From assembly GCA_026075535.2 (NCBI GenBank), contig AP026550.1:9362001-9426000 (forward strand): a stretch of 64,000 nt of DNA, read 5' to 3'. A program made the position numbers and the translations under genes. A model generated the notes under the pieces. It was not told the origin of the DNA. It saw nothing but the letters and a program-made list of their open reading frames with translations, and searched no databases. Positions 43,373 to 53,590 of this stretch are shown piece by piece; the first letter of the stretch is position 1, and every line of letters begins with the position of its first letter. This stretch comes from Tricholoma matsutake (Eukaryota > Basidiomycota > Agaricomycetes > Agaricales > Tricholomataceae).

Positions 43373-44413
43373 ATGTCCGAACCTTCAACTTCTAATCCTG
43401 GTCCTAATCCTGTTCCCATACCAGCACTAGAGGCGAAAATTGATGCGCTCACAGCACAAATGTCGCAATTAGTGTCAGTATTGGCAGCATCACAGCCCAG
43501 ACAAGCGGAAGTACAGCCAGAGATGATAGGAGAAAGAGATGATGAGATGGAGGAGATGGTGGAGTGGATATTGCAGGAGGATGAGACGGTGGAGAAATCC
43601 GGAAATGGAAAAGTGCGCTTACCTAAGTATGCACCCCCACAAATCTTTGACGGTACCATGGAGAATAAAAAATCCTTCATCAGCTCTATAGTATTGTACA
43701 TCCATGGGAGGAAGCCAGAGTTTCGTACAGCCGAGTCTAGGATTATGTTTGCTCTCTCATATATTCAGGGGGGGAAAGCACAGTTCTGGAGAAACGAGGC
43801 TATTAATCAAATTGCTGTGGGAAATAAACCATTTGCAACCTTCAAGGAATTTCTGGAGAGATTGGAGGCACAGGTTGGAGACCCTAATCCAAAGGCGACA
43901 GTCAATGCTAAATTAAAAACCATGCGCCAAGGTTCGCTAACGGCAGATGAATTTATTTTGCAGTTCAAAGCAGAAGCTTCACAAATGGACATGGGAGAAG
44001 CCACATTGGTAGAGTTTTTGAAAGCAGGATTAAATCCCTCCTTATTCAAGTCTATCTACCAACTAACTTCTATGCCAGAGAAATTGGACGAGTGGTATAA
44101 TTGGGCAATGCACCTTGACCGGCAATATCGGCAGGAACAGGCAGAGTCAAAGTTGATGTACAGAAGTAGTAAATTTGGAAAGTCATCTGGAGGAAAGTCC
44201 AAGAAAGGAAAGGCACCTCAGGTGCAAGCTCCAAGGGCACAGCCACTGGCCATGGCAGTGACACCTATAGTTATGGAGTCAGCAGCACCAGCAGAGGCAA
44301 TGGAGGTTGATCAAGCAGGGAGACAAGCCCCACTTAAATGTTTTAACTGTGGGCAGTTAGGACACATTGTAGGCAGAAAAGAAAGATTAGGGAAGCTACA
44401 ATCGAGGAAGTGA
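43373..44413 (+). CDS. Family B Gag
   Basis: A 346-codon frame starting at an ATG with MSEPSTSNPGPNPVPIP. A proline-rich start is followed by helices (LEAKIDALTAQMSQLVSVLA) and an acidic stretch. The capsid-like core includes PPQIFDGTMENKKSFISSIV and FATFKEFLERLEAQVGDPN, through to YNWAMHLDRQYRQEQAESKL. A basic region KFGKSSGGKSKKGKAPQ leads to a zinc knuckle CFNCGQLGHIVG whose final Cys is missing, the sequence breaking into GRKERLGKLQSRK at a small indel. Gag would form the virus-like particle and package element RNA. The capsid part is intact; the nucleic-acid-binding end is damaged. Confidence 0.88.
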   Translation: MSEPSTSNPGPNPVPIPALEAKIDALTAQMSQLVSVLAASQPRQAEVQPEMIGERDDEMEEMVEWILQEDETVEKSGNGKVRLPKYAPPQIFDGTMENKKSFISSIVLYIHGRKPEFRTAESRIMFALSYIQGGKAQFWRNEAINQIAVGNKPFATFKEFLERLEAQVGDPNPKATVNAKLKTMRQGSLTADEFILQFKAEASQMDMGEATLVEFLKAGLNPSLFKSIYQLTSMPEKLDEWYNWAMHLDRQYRQEQAESKLMYRSSKFGKSSGGKSKKGKAPQVQAPRAQPLAMAVTPIVMESAAPAEAMEVDQAGRQAPLKCFNCGQLGHIVGRKERLGKLQSRK

Positions 44414-45476
44414 AGCCGGTGGAAGGCAAGCAGAAGAATTTTGCAGAAGAGTCCCAGTGAAGGTTTCCCCATTGGTGACCCAGAATCATTACAATGTATT
44501 AGTATCCAAGGAACCCCAGAGTAAATCAGAAAAGGAAATTGAGGAGGAGTATAACCGTTCTGAATCATGTGATGAAAATGAGTACAACTGTTGTCAATCA
44601 CGTGACAATTTTCATGCATCATTTCCGAAAACCCCTAAATTCTTTATTCGCTCTGCGCAAGTAGAACCCGAAATCACCTTGACTGTGGGACTGAAGACAG
44701 TGGACATGCATGCAGCTATTGATGTGGAAGCGTTGCTTGATAGTGGTGCTACAGGATTATTTATTAATCGATCCTTAATTACTGGAAACAGTATTAACAC
44801 ACGCAAGCTGGCGCAACCTATAATGGTGTACAATATTGACGGAACAGTCAATTGTGGAGGAACTATCAAGGAGGAGGTGACTATGGTACTAAAGTATCAG
44901 GAGCATCAGGAGCGAGCCGTATTCAAAGTGTGCGATCTTGGGATAACCAATCTAATAATAGGATGTCTGTGGTTATGGAAGCATAATCCCGAAATTGATT
45001 GGAAAACTGGGAAATTACAAATGACTCGTTGTCCTAAGGAATGTAATGTGTATGGGAGGAAGATGAAGAAGGAAAAAAGGAAAAAGAAAGAGGAAGAATG
45101 TCCGAGAAAGTATTCTGTTACGATGGAGGAAGTGGAGGATGAGGAAATGCCAAATGGGGAAGTTCCAATCATGATTGAGAAAGAAGAGCAGAAGCAAACC
45201 TTTAGAACAATTTGTGGAGGACAGTCATGGGACAAGAATATCATGAAGGTGGAGAAGCCAGTGGAGGAATGGGTGCCAAAAGTGTATCATGAACATCTGT
45301 CAGTGTTCCAGAAGAAGGAGTCTGAGCGAATGCTGGTGTGGAAGCCATGGGATCATGCAATGGAGATGAAGCCAGGGTTTGTGCCAAAAAAGTCGAAGGT
45401 ATATCCATTATCTCTGATGGAACAAGAAGAAGTGGATGCATTCCTGAAGGAGCAATTGTGCAAAGGATACATATGA
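44414..45476 (+). pseudogene. Family B protease and pre-RT region (copy B)
   Basis: The frame at 44457-45476 has the aspartic protease core EALLDSGATGLFINRSLITG, the downstream NLIIGCLWLWKHNPEIDWKT, a Lys-rich linker KMKKEKRKKKEEE and then the pre-RT block YPLSLMEQEEVDAFLKEQLC. It ends at TGA (45474-45476), where GYI-Arg-PSKSP would be expected from related elements. Copy A carries the same TGA. Confidence 0.9.
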
Positions 45477-46832
45477 CCTTCGAAATCACCGCAGATGTCA
45501 CCAATATTCTTCGTGTGAAAGAAAGACCAAAGGAAGAGGATGTGTACAGATTATAGGTATTTGAATGAGTGGACAGTGAAGAATGTGTACCCCCTGCCGT
45601 TGATCTCAGAAATAATTGACAAGGTGGGAAAAGCCAAGGTCTTTACAAAATTGGATTTATGATGGGGATACAACAATGTACGAATAAAGAAAGGAGATGA
45701 GTGGAAGGCAGCATTTGCCACACGTCGAGGATCCTTTGAGCCGCTTGTCATGTTTTTTGGGATGACTAATAGTCCCCCGACCTTTCAAAATCTGATGAAC
45801 GACATTTTCAAGGATGTAATAGACAAAGGTGTGGTAATAATATTTATTGATGACATTCTGATATTCACAGAGGATGAAGAGAATCATGAGGTGATAGTGC
45901 AGGAGGTGCTACGGAGGTTGGCGGAAAATGATCTATTTTTGAAACCAGAGAAGTGTGTGTTTGGGGCAAGCGAGATTGAGTTCCTAGGATTATTGATCAG
46001 CCCTGACGGGATCAAAATGGATCCGATCGAGGTACAGGCAATCACAGATTGGCCTGCGCCCACCTGTGTCAAGGAGGTTCAAGCCTTCTTGGGACTCGCA
46101 AATTATTATCGTCGCTTTGTGCACAATGTTTCTAAAATTGCTGCACCCTTACATAACCTTACGCGAAAGGGAGTAGTATGGGGGTGGGGAGAGCAGCAGC
46201 AGACAGCATTTGAGGAGTTGAAGAGGAAGTTTGTGGAGGGACCAATATTAGCCCCAGTAGATTTCACATGCCCTTTGCGAGTGGAATCCGATGCATCCGA
46301 TTTTGCTACTGGAGCGGTATTATCAATGCTGTGTGAAGATGACAAATGGCATCCTTGTGCATACTTGTCAAAAGGGTTGAATGATGTGGAGAGGAATTAT
46401 GATGTGCATGACAAAGAGATGTTGGGGATAATATGGGCATTGGAGGCGTGGAGGCATTATTTGGAGGGATGTACGCATGAGATTGAGATCTGGACAGATC
46501 ATCAAAATCTGCAATACTTCATGTCCGCTAAAAAGCTTAATCACAGGCAAGCACATTGGGCACTATTCCTATTGCATTTCAACTTTCACTTGGTCCACAA
46601 AGCGGGAAGCTTAATGAGGAAAGCAGATGCATTATCCAGATGTATTGATCATAAAAGGGGGGTGGAGGAGGACAATAAAAATGTTACCTTACTCAAACCT
46701 GAATACTTTCGCATTTGTGCTATGTGTCAAGGGCATCTATTAATAGATAGCTCGGAAACAGAAATGTTGTCTAAAATCAGACAATGTTTGGAAATGGATG
46801 ATGAAGTAGTGGAAGCCGTGAAAGCTCTGAAG
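45477..46832 (+). pseudogene. Family B reverse transcriptase and RNase H (copy B)
   Basis: Shifted codons from 45477 read PSKSPQMSPIFFV, then [28 protein letters not shown], a TGA at 45660-45662, and [20 protein letters not shown]. From 45750 the frame is open: MFFGMTNSPPTFQNLMNDIF, VVIIFIDDILIFTEDEEN (catalytic Asp pair intact), [17 protein letters not shown]. RNase H follows with RVESDASDFATGAVLSML, EMLGIIWALEAWRHYLEG and IWTDHQNLQYF. It stops at the solo LTR at 46833. Confidence 0.92.
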
Positions 46833-47224
46833 TGTTAGGGCGACACCCACTATCTGCTAGCTAAGACTGTGTGGGTTCTCTCTACAAGAAGGGGGCGGTA
46901 TCCGTGTGCGTGATGGGGGAATTGATGGTTTTGATGCGAGGGGTTATTAATAGGTAAGTTTGTTGAGATAGGCCTTTCACACCGAAAACGTAGGTGGAAT
47001 ACCTAAGAGAACACAACTAGGGTCCCCTAGGCATATATTTAGGGTTTATATACTATGTTACATATATTGTACATTGTTGTTACCGACGCACTCGTACATG
47101 CGCGTACATTTTGATGCATGTGAAATAAAATTCTCACGCTATCAAAATGTAGCATCATTTGGCGTAATTCGACATAATAAAATAAAAATGAAAGTTTATT
47201 AGGTAATGGGGTGGTTTCCTAACA
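46833..47224 (-). repeat. Solo family B LTR inside copy B
   Basis: 392 bp in opposite orientation to copy B. Flanks TGAAG (46828-46832) and AGAAG (47225-47229) form a 5-bp target duplication with one change. Removing the LTR and one flank rejoins GCTCTGAAG to GGAGAGAAG, matching copy A at this point. Confidence 0.9.
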
Positions 47225-48716
47225 AGAAGGGAGAGAAGAAAGATAATATCAAAGGAGATGAATGGGCTGAGGAACAAGGGTTGGCGTTGTTTCAAGGAAA
47301 AGTGTATGTACTGAAGGATCAGGATTTGCGAAGGGAGATCGTCCAGTTACATCACAATACGCCGATTGCCGGACACCCAGGAAGATGGAAGACATTGGAA
47401 TTAGTAATGAGAAATTATTGGTGGCCCGGAATTTCGAAGTATGTGTTGGGGTATGTGGATGGATGTGATACGTGCATGAGGGGGAAGAAATTTCCAGAGA
47501 AACCTGCAGGAAAATTAATGCTGAACCCTATACCTAATGCGCCGTGGCGAGATATATCTGTGGATTTTATTACCAGATTACCTGAGGCTCAAGGGTACGA
47601 TGCAATATTTGTAATATGCGACCACTTTACAAAGGAGGTCCATATTATTCCTACTACTACAGAAACCTCATCATTGGGCTTGGTGTGCCTCTATCTAAAT
47701 CAGGTATGGCGGTTACATGGGTTACCCGATACCGTTATCTCCGATCGCAGACCACGATTTGCTTCCGTGTTTATGTGAGAACTAAACAACATATTGGGAA
47801 TTCAAACTAAATTATCTACGGCATATCACCCGCAGACTGATGGGCAGACAGAGAGAATGAATCAGGAGTTGGAGCAGTACCTACGTATGTTTGTCAACTA
47901 CCGACAAACCGACTGGCCCGAATGGTTGGCAATTGCCGAATTTTCCCACAATAACAACTTCCATTCAGCTACTTGTATGTCACCCTTTTTTGCGAATTAT
48001 GGATATCATCCTCGCATGGGAGTAGAAGCCAGAAGGGCAGTCCAAGTACAGTCGGTAGAAGATTTTGTATCTAAGATGCAAAAGGTACAAGAGGAAGCAG
48101 AGGCAGCATTGAAGAAAGCACATGATGACATGATGTGACATGCGGATTGTACTCGAGCACGCGCTCCAGAGTACAAAGTTGGTGACTTGGTATGGCTAAG
48201 TACCAAGGACCTGAATATTCCATGACCTTCGAGGAAACTTACAGAAAAACAAGTTGGCCCATATGTGATCTCTAAAGTAATCTCACCTAATGTGGTAGTG
48301 CTAAAATTACCCCGATCATTCAAGATTGATCCTGAGATTAATGTATCCCGCCTATGCCCTTACTGCCCGCCCACTATTCCTGGCCAACAAACTACTCCGC
48401 AACCTCCAATAATAGTAGAAGGTGCTCCAGAATACATAGTTGAAGAAATTCTAGACTCACGTCTTTGATGGAACAAATTGGAGTTCTTAATAAAGTGGAA
48501 AACCTATACCGAGGAAAATAATTTGTGGGAACCTGAAGAGAATTGTAAGCGAGCACGTAATGCGATCGCCCAATTCTTTAAACATAATCTGAATGCTCCG
48601 TGTCACATTGCGAGAATGGTGTATGAGGGGATGAGATTCGGGCCTTACCAAAAGTTCACAGAGGGGACAGACGTAATATTTTCTGGCCTGGAAGTCGAGG
48701 CATAAAAGGGGGGTAA
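47225..48716 (+). pseudogene. Family B integrase and chromodomain (copy B)
   Basis: The frame to 47778 has the finger (LHHNTPIAGHPG, CDTCMRG), SVDFITRLPEAQGYDAIFVI and VISDRRPRFASVFM before a TGA at 47776-47778. The frame at 47794-48138 has [20 protein letters not shown] with the catalytic Glu. The GPY domain (VGPYVISKVISPNVVVLKLP) and chromodomain (PEYIVEEILDSRL, EFLIKWKTYTEENNLWEPEE) are separated by TGA at 48466-48468. A further TGA lies at 48223-48225. The chromodomain would direct integration to particular histone marks. The PPT follows the final stop. Confidence 0.93.
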
Positions 48717-49118
48717 TGTTAGGAAACCACCCCATTACCTAATAAGATTTCATTTTATTTTATTATGTCGAATTACACTACATGACGCCAAATGATGCTA
48801 CACTTTGATAGCATGAGAATTTTATTTTGCACGCATCAATATGTACGTGCATGTATGAATGCATTGGTAACAACAATGTACAATATATGTAACATAGGTA
48901 TATAAACCCTAAATATATGCCTAGGGGACCCCAGTTGTGTTCTCTTAGGTATTCCACCTACGTTTTCAGTGTGAAAGGCCTATCTCAACAAACTCACCTA
49001 TTAATAACCCCTCACATCAAAACCATCAATTTCCCCATCACGAGCGCAGATCCCGCCCCCTTCTTGTAGAGAGAACCCGCACGGTCTTAGCTAGCAGATA
49101 GTGGGTGTTGCCCTAACA
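48717..49118 (+). repeat. Family B 3' LTR of copy B
   Basis: 402 bp, paired with 42485-42885; the differences are mainly C/T or G/A at CpG sites. Confidence 0.95.
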
Positions 49119-49698
49119 TGAAGGACCTTGAGGCGAAGATCCGTGATGTCCAGAACATAAATCCGGTCGAAGTGGCGGAGAAGACCTGCCTCATCTATGG
49201 TCCAGTTGGGGTTGACAGGTGTCGGAAGATGTGCAGATGATACAGGGTCAAGGGGTAGGGAGGTGCAGATGTCGTGGTGAAGTTTCTCAACATCCATGAT
49301 TACTGCTTGTCAAAGGATGGGTGTGGCAAAATAGGTGGCATGAAGGGAAGAGCTCAAAATACTGCCGCCAGTGTGTGAAGGCTTCGAAAATGGCCAAGAG
49401 TTCCTTATCATGGGTGTCATAATTTAGTTCAGTGGGATTGAAAGAGCAGGAATGAAAAGCGACTGGATGGATTTCTCCATCTGCAGTGTAAACTGAAAGG
49501 ATAGCCGCTAAGGCGTAGTCAGAAGCATCGGTTTCGAGTACCATCTGTGAGTCAGGTACCCATTGTGTTAAGATGGGGGCATGAGTGAATTCTTGTTTGA
49601 GCTTTTCAAAAGCATCACGGCACTTCTTGTTGAAGTCCCAGGGTGCGGATTTCGGCATCAAGTGGGCGAGTGGGGTGACAATGTCTGAATAATCTGCA
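49119..49698 (-). pseudogene. Family C RNase H and start of integrase
   Basis: The minus strand from 49698 reads SDIVTPLAHLMPKSAPWDF, TQWVPDSQMVLETDASDYAL, AFHSCSFNPTELNYDTHDKE and EAFTHWRQYFE (RNase H), then after a deletion NPNWTIDEAGLLRHFDRIYV and DITDLRLKVLH, the segment just before the integrase finger found at 42484. The deletion removes the second half of RNase H. The right edge at 49698 is an inversion breakpoint into plus-strand gag. Confidence 0.88.
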
Positions 49699-51332
49699 CC
49701 CTGCATCAGAATAACACACCCAAGACCAAGAAAATCAAAGTTTGCGACCCCGACACTTTCGATGGCGCCAATCCAAAGAAACTTAGAGACTTCCTTGTCT
49801 CCTGCAATCTTCATTTCCACAACCGTCCGCACATATTTTCCTCTGATGAGAAAAAGATCATATTCATCCTTTCTTATCTTAAGGGATCAGCTCTCAGCTG
49901 GTTTGAGCCTGGTCTGAATGACCTGACAGATTCCACACACTGGATGTGGTACTATAAAGCTTTCCTTGCCGAGCTGGAAAGCAACTTTGGTCTGCACGAC
50001 CCAGTCAGAGACATGGAAAAAGCTCTCTCTGACTTAGCAATGAAGAAAGGTGGTTGTATCACGAAATATAACATTGACTTCTGGGAATTAGCTTCTAGGG
50101 TCAACTGGAATGAAGCAGCCCTTTGTGACCGCTATTTCCGCGGTCTTCTGCTCCAGCTTCACATAGAAGTTCTCTGGGGTGGTAAACCCAATACTCTTGC
50201 AGAACTATGCTTGAAAGCGCAGGACAGCGATGACATCTACTGGATGCAAGAAGATGAATCCCATTTTGAAACAAAGAATTCCAGTAATGTCACTAACTCT
50301 AGTCAGAAGGACTCTTCCAAAAGCCCGTGCGTCCGCTGTCGTTCCTGAGACTATGGACTTGGAAAAATAGTCTGCAACCCTCAGGATACAGCCATTGGGG
50401 CTGGGGGTTGCATTGACCTTACCCACTTGGCTGCCTACATTCGTCTCAATGTATCCGTTCTTTCTGGCCCTGACTCAACCATTCTTTTAACCTTTCCTGA
50501 CTCTTCCGCCCCTTTCTGAACTCTTATCAACTCTGGCTCCTCCCACTGCTTCCTTGACTCCTCTTTTGTGTTGGATAACCAACTCAGCATGGAATCCATT
50601 AACCCGATTGGTTTATGACTCTTTGATGGATCTTGCAACTCCACCATAACTCAGATCGTCAAACTTCCAGTCACCTTCCCTGCTGGTGAAGTATTCAATT
50701 TGTCATTTTATGTAACCTCGCTCGACTCTTCCTGTTCCGCTGTACTCGGTCATAACTAACTGAAACGATACAATCCATTGATTGACTGGTCTTCAAGCCA
50801 ACTTGCTTTCCGCTCTGCAGATCATAGAGGTCCAGCACCCCTGACATCACCTTTGTCCCTGAATCTTCTGGTAGAAATCCTCGACTCCTCCGCATTTTCT
50901 GATACCCCCATTCCTCCTAAAATTACAACCCCCGATATCTCCTTCATCAATGCTGCCGCTTATGCGCATGCTAGCAAACTTCCTGGGGCAGTAGCTTTTC
51001 AGATGACCTTTGCTCCAGAAGGGTTATCCGCCCACTCCGCCCAATCTGCTAACTCATCTGACCTCTCCGATATTCTTCCCGAGTATCATGAATTCACTGA
51101 TGTCTTTAATAAGACTAAGGCAGATACCCTTCCTCCACATCGGTATTACGACCTCAAGATAGAGACAGAAGACAATACTCCTCCGCCTCCAGGCCGCATG
51201 TATTCTCTCTCTCCCTCTGAATTAGAAGCCTTACGAGTCTTTATTGATGAAACATCCGCTCAGGTTTCATCTGCCCATCCAAGTCTCCGCATGGCACTCC
51301 AATTCTCTTTGTCAAGAAGAAGGATGCAGTCT
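49699..51332 (+). pseudogene. Inverted family C gag, protease and RT start
   Basis: The plus-strand frames repeat, in order, gag residues from CTLHQN through PKKLRDFLVSCNLHFHN and YKAFLAELESNFGLHDPVRD to SSNVTNSSQKDSSKSP. The protease region (SGSSHCFLDSSFVLDNQLSM-like, in 50500-50620) and the pre-RT frame at 50778-51330 (PEYHEFTDVFNKTKADTLPP to MALQFSLSRRRMQS) follow. The same sequences occur in normal orientation at 54400-52500. Both edges are abrupt changes of strand. A deletion removes the zinc knuckle. Confidence 0.9.
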
Positions 51333-52679
51333 CCTGGTTGGGTTTATGGAGGCAAAGTCGCTATTTCCCCCTTTGTGGTAGATGTCCCAGCGTCTAGTGA
51401 GTGCGTCTGGCTTGGCCCCTAATTTTCCGGGGTGGAAGTGGATGACAAGGTTGAATTGGGAAAGGTACTCAGACCAACAGGCCTGGCGGTGAGTGAGCAA
51501 CTTGGTAGTGCTGAAGTACTCAAGATTTTTGTGGTCGGTGACCACATCAACTGGGTTTGCAGAACTCTCGAAGTACTGCCGCCAGTGTTTGAAGGCTTCA
51601 AAAATGGCCAAGAGTTCCTTATCATGGGTGTCATAATTTAGTTCAGTGGGATTGAAGGAGCGAGAATGAAAAGTGACTGGATGGATTTCTCCATCCGCAG
51701 TGTAAACCAAAAGGATAGCCGCTAGGGCATAGTCGGAAGCATCGGTTTCAAGTACCATCTGTGAGTCAGGTACCCATTGCGTTAAGATGGGGGTGTGGGT
51801 GAATTCTTGTTTGAGCTTTTCAAAAGCATCACGGCACTTGAAGTCCCATGGTGCAGATTTCCGCATCAAGCGGGTGAGTGGGATAACAATGTCTGAATAG
51901 CTTTTAATGAAGCGGTGGTAAAAGTTGCAAAAGCCTAAGAAGGATTGAATATCCTTAACTTTCCTAGGCTCAGGCCAGTCAAGCACAGTTTTGACTTTAT
52001 CCTCGGACATCCACAGTCCATCTGGTGAAAGGATGAAACCTAAATATTCGACGGTGTCTTTGTGGAACTCACATTTCTGTGGAGAGGCATAAAGTCCATT
52101 TTTCTGGAGACGGCGGAGGACATCTTTGACATGAGCCCCATGCTGGGACTTGTCATTGGAATAGATTAGGATGTCGTTGAGGTATACGATGACACAAACA
52201 TCCAGCATGTTGCTGAAGATGTCATTCATAAACCACTGGAAAGCTGCGGGTGCATTAGTGAGCCCAAAGGGAACCACCAACCACTCAAAGGATCCATAGT
52301 GGGTGCAGAAAGTAGTTTTCCACTCATCACCATCAGTGATGCGGACTAGGTGATAAGCGTTCTGCAAGTCTATTTTGGTGAATAAGTGGGTTTTGCAGGG
52401 AGAGTCAAGTAGGTTGGAAATGAGAGGAAGTGGGTAGCGGTCTTTCTTCATAAGACGGTTAAGTCCTCGGTAGTCGACACATAGTCAGAGACTACCGTCC
52501 TTCTTCTTGACGAAGAGAATCGGAGTGCCATGCGGAGACTTGGATGGGCAGATGAAGCCTGAGCGGACATTTTCATCAATAAAGACTCGTAAGGCTTCTA
52601 ATTCAGAGGGGGAGAGAGAATACATGCGGCCCAGAGGCAGGGGAGTATTGTCTTCTGTCTCTATCTTGAGGTCATAAGA
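51333..52679 (-). pseudogene. Family C reverse transcriptase and RNase H
   Basis: The frame at 51312-52451 (379 codons) carries [53 protein letters not shown], and VCVIVYLNDILIYSND, where the expected YLDD has become YLND. It continues with IQSFLGFCNFYHRFIKSYSD and RNase H (VLETDASDYALAAILLVYTA, LNYDTHDKELLAIFEAFKHW, VVTDHKNLEYF), then ends LGAKPDALTRRWDIY. Upstream, [17 protein letters not shown] is followed by TGA (52485-52487) and [11 protein letters not shown]. The mutated Asp alone would abolish polymerase activity. Confidence 0.93.
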
Positions 52680-53590
52680 TCAATGTGGAGGAAGGGTATC
52701 CGCTTTAGTCTTATTAAAGACATCAGCAAATTTGTGATACTCGGGTGGAATATTGGAGAGGTCAGATGAGTTAGTGGATTGGGCGGAGCGGGCAGATAAC
52801 CCTTCTGGAGCAAAGGTCATCTGAAAAGCTACTGCCCCAGGAAGTTTGCTAGCACACACATAAGTGGCAGCGTTGATGAAGGAGATGTCAGGAGGTGTAA
52901 ACTTAGGAGGAATGGGGGGTTCGGAAAGTGTGGAGGAGTCAAGGATTTCTACCGGAAGATTCAGGGACAAAGGTGACATCAAGGGTGCTGGACCTCTATG
53001 ATCTGCAGAGCGGAAAGCAAGTTGGCTTGAAGACCAGTCAATCAATGGATTGTATCGTTTCAGTTAGTTATGACCGAGTACAGCGGAACAGGAAGAGTTG
53101 AGCAAGGTTACATAAAATGACAAATTGAATACTTCACTGGCAGGGAAGGTGACTGGAAGTTTGACGATCTGAGTTATGGTGGAGTTGCAAGATCCATCAA
53201 AGAGTCGTAAACTGATTGGGTTAATGGATTCCATGCTGAGTTGGTTGTTCAACATGAAAGAGGAGTCAAGGAAGCAGTGGGAGGAGCCAGAGTCAATAAG
53301 GGTTTGGAAAGGGGCAGAAGAGTCGGGAGAAGTTAAAAGAATGGTTAGGGAGTCAGGGTCAGAAAGAGTGGACACATTGAGTCGAACGTAGGCAGCCAAA
53401 TGGGTAAGGTCAATGCAACCCCCAGCCCCAGTGGCTGTATCCTGAGGGTTGCGGACTATTTTTCCGAGTCCATAGTCTCAGGAACGACAGTGGATGCATG
53501 GGCTTTTGCGGCTTTGGATTTCGGGCAGTTTCCTGCTACGTGCCCTTCCTCACTGCAGTAGAGACAAAGTCATTCTCTCATGCGACGTTC
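52680..53590 (-). pseudogene. Family C zinc knuckle, protease and pre-RT
   Basis: After gag, a zinc knuckle CLYCSEEGHVAGNC (about 53530-53570) is out of frame behind two stops. The frame at 53064-53399 has the aspartic protease TLIDSGSSHCFLDSSFMLNN and later NLSFYVTLLNSSCSAVLGHN. The frame at 52680-53045 is the linker (IDWSSSQLAFRSADHRGPAP, PEYHKFADVFNKTKADTLPP). All match the inverted copy at 50400-51330. Frames are broken by stops at 53062-53064 and near 52680. Confidence 0.88.

Larger units (their letters stand above)
42485..49118 (+). mobile_element. Gypsy/Ty3 family B element, copy B
   Basis: 6634 bp with 401- and 402-bp LTRs and a perfect 5-bp target duplication TGAAG (42480-42484 and 49119-49123). 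The order is 5' LTR, leader, gag, protease, RT, RNase H, integrase, GPY domain, chromodomain, PPT (AAAAGGGGGG at 48704-48714), 3' LTR. It interrupts family C integrase between RLKVLH and HILSGHFG. It has in-frame stops and is itself interrupted by a solo LTR of its own family. Confidence 0.96.

Noticed and set aside
15335..48468. Use of UGA as a sense codon (recoding) in the gypsy elements
   Set aside because: TGA replaces CGA in some copies while sister sequence (copy D at the NIP-Arg site) has CGA, and all sites are CpG. Ordinary CpG decay explains this better, though shared stops remain noted as a finding.
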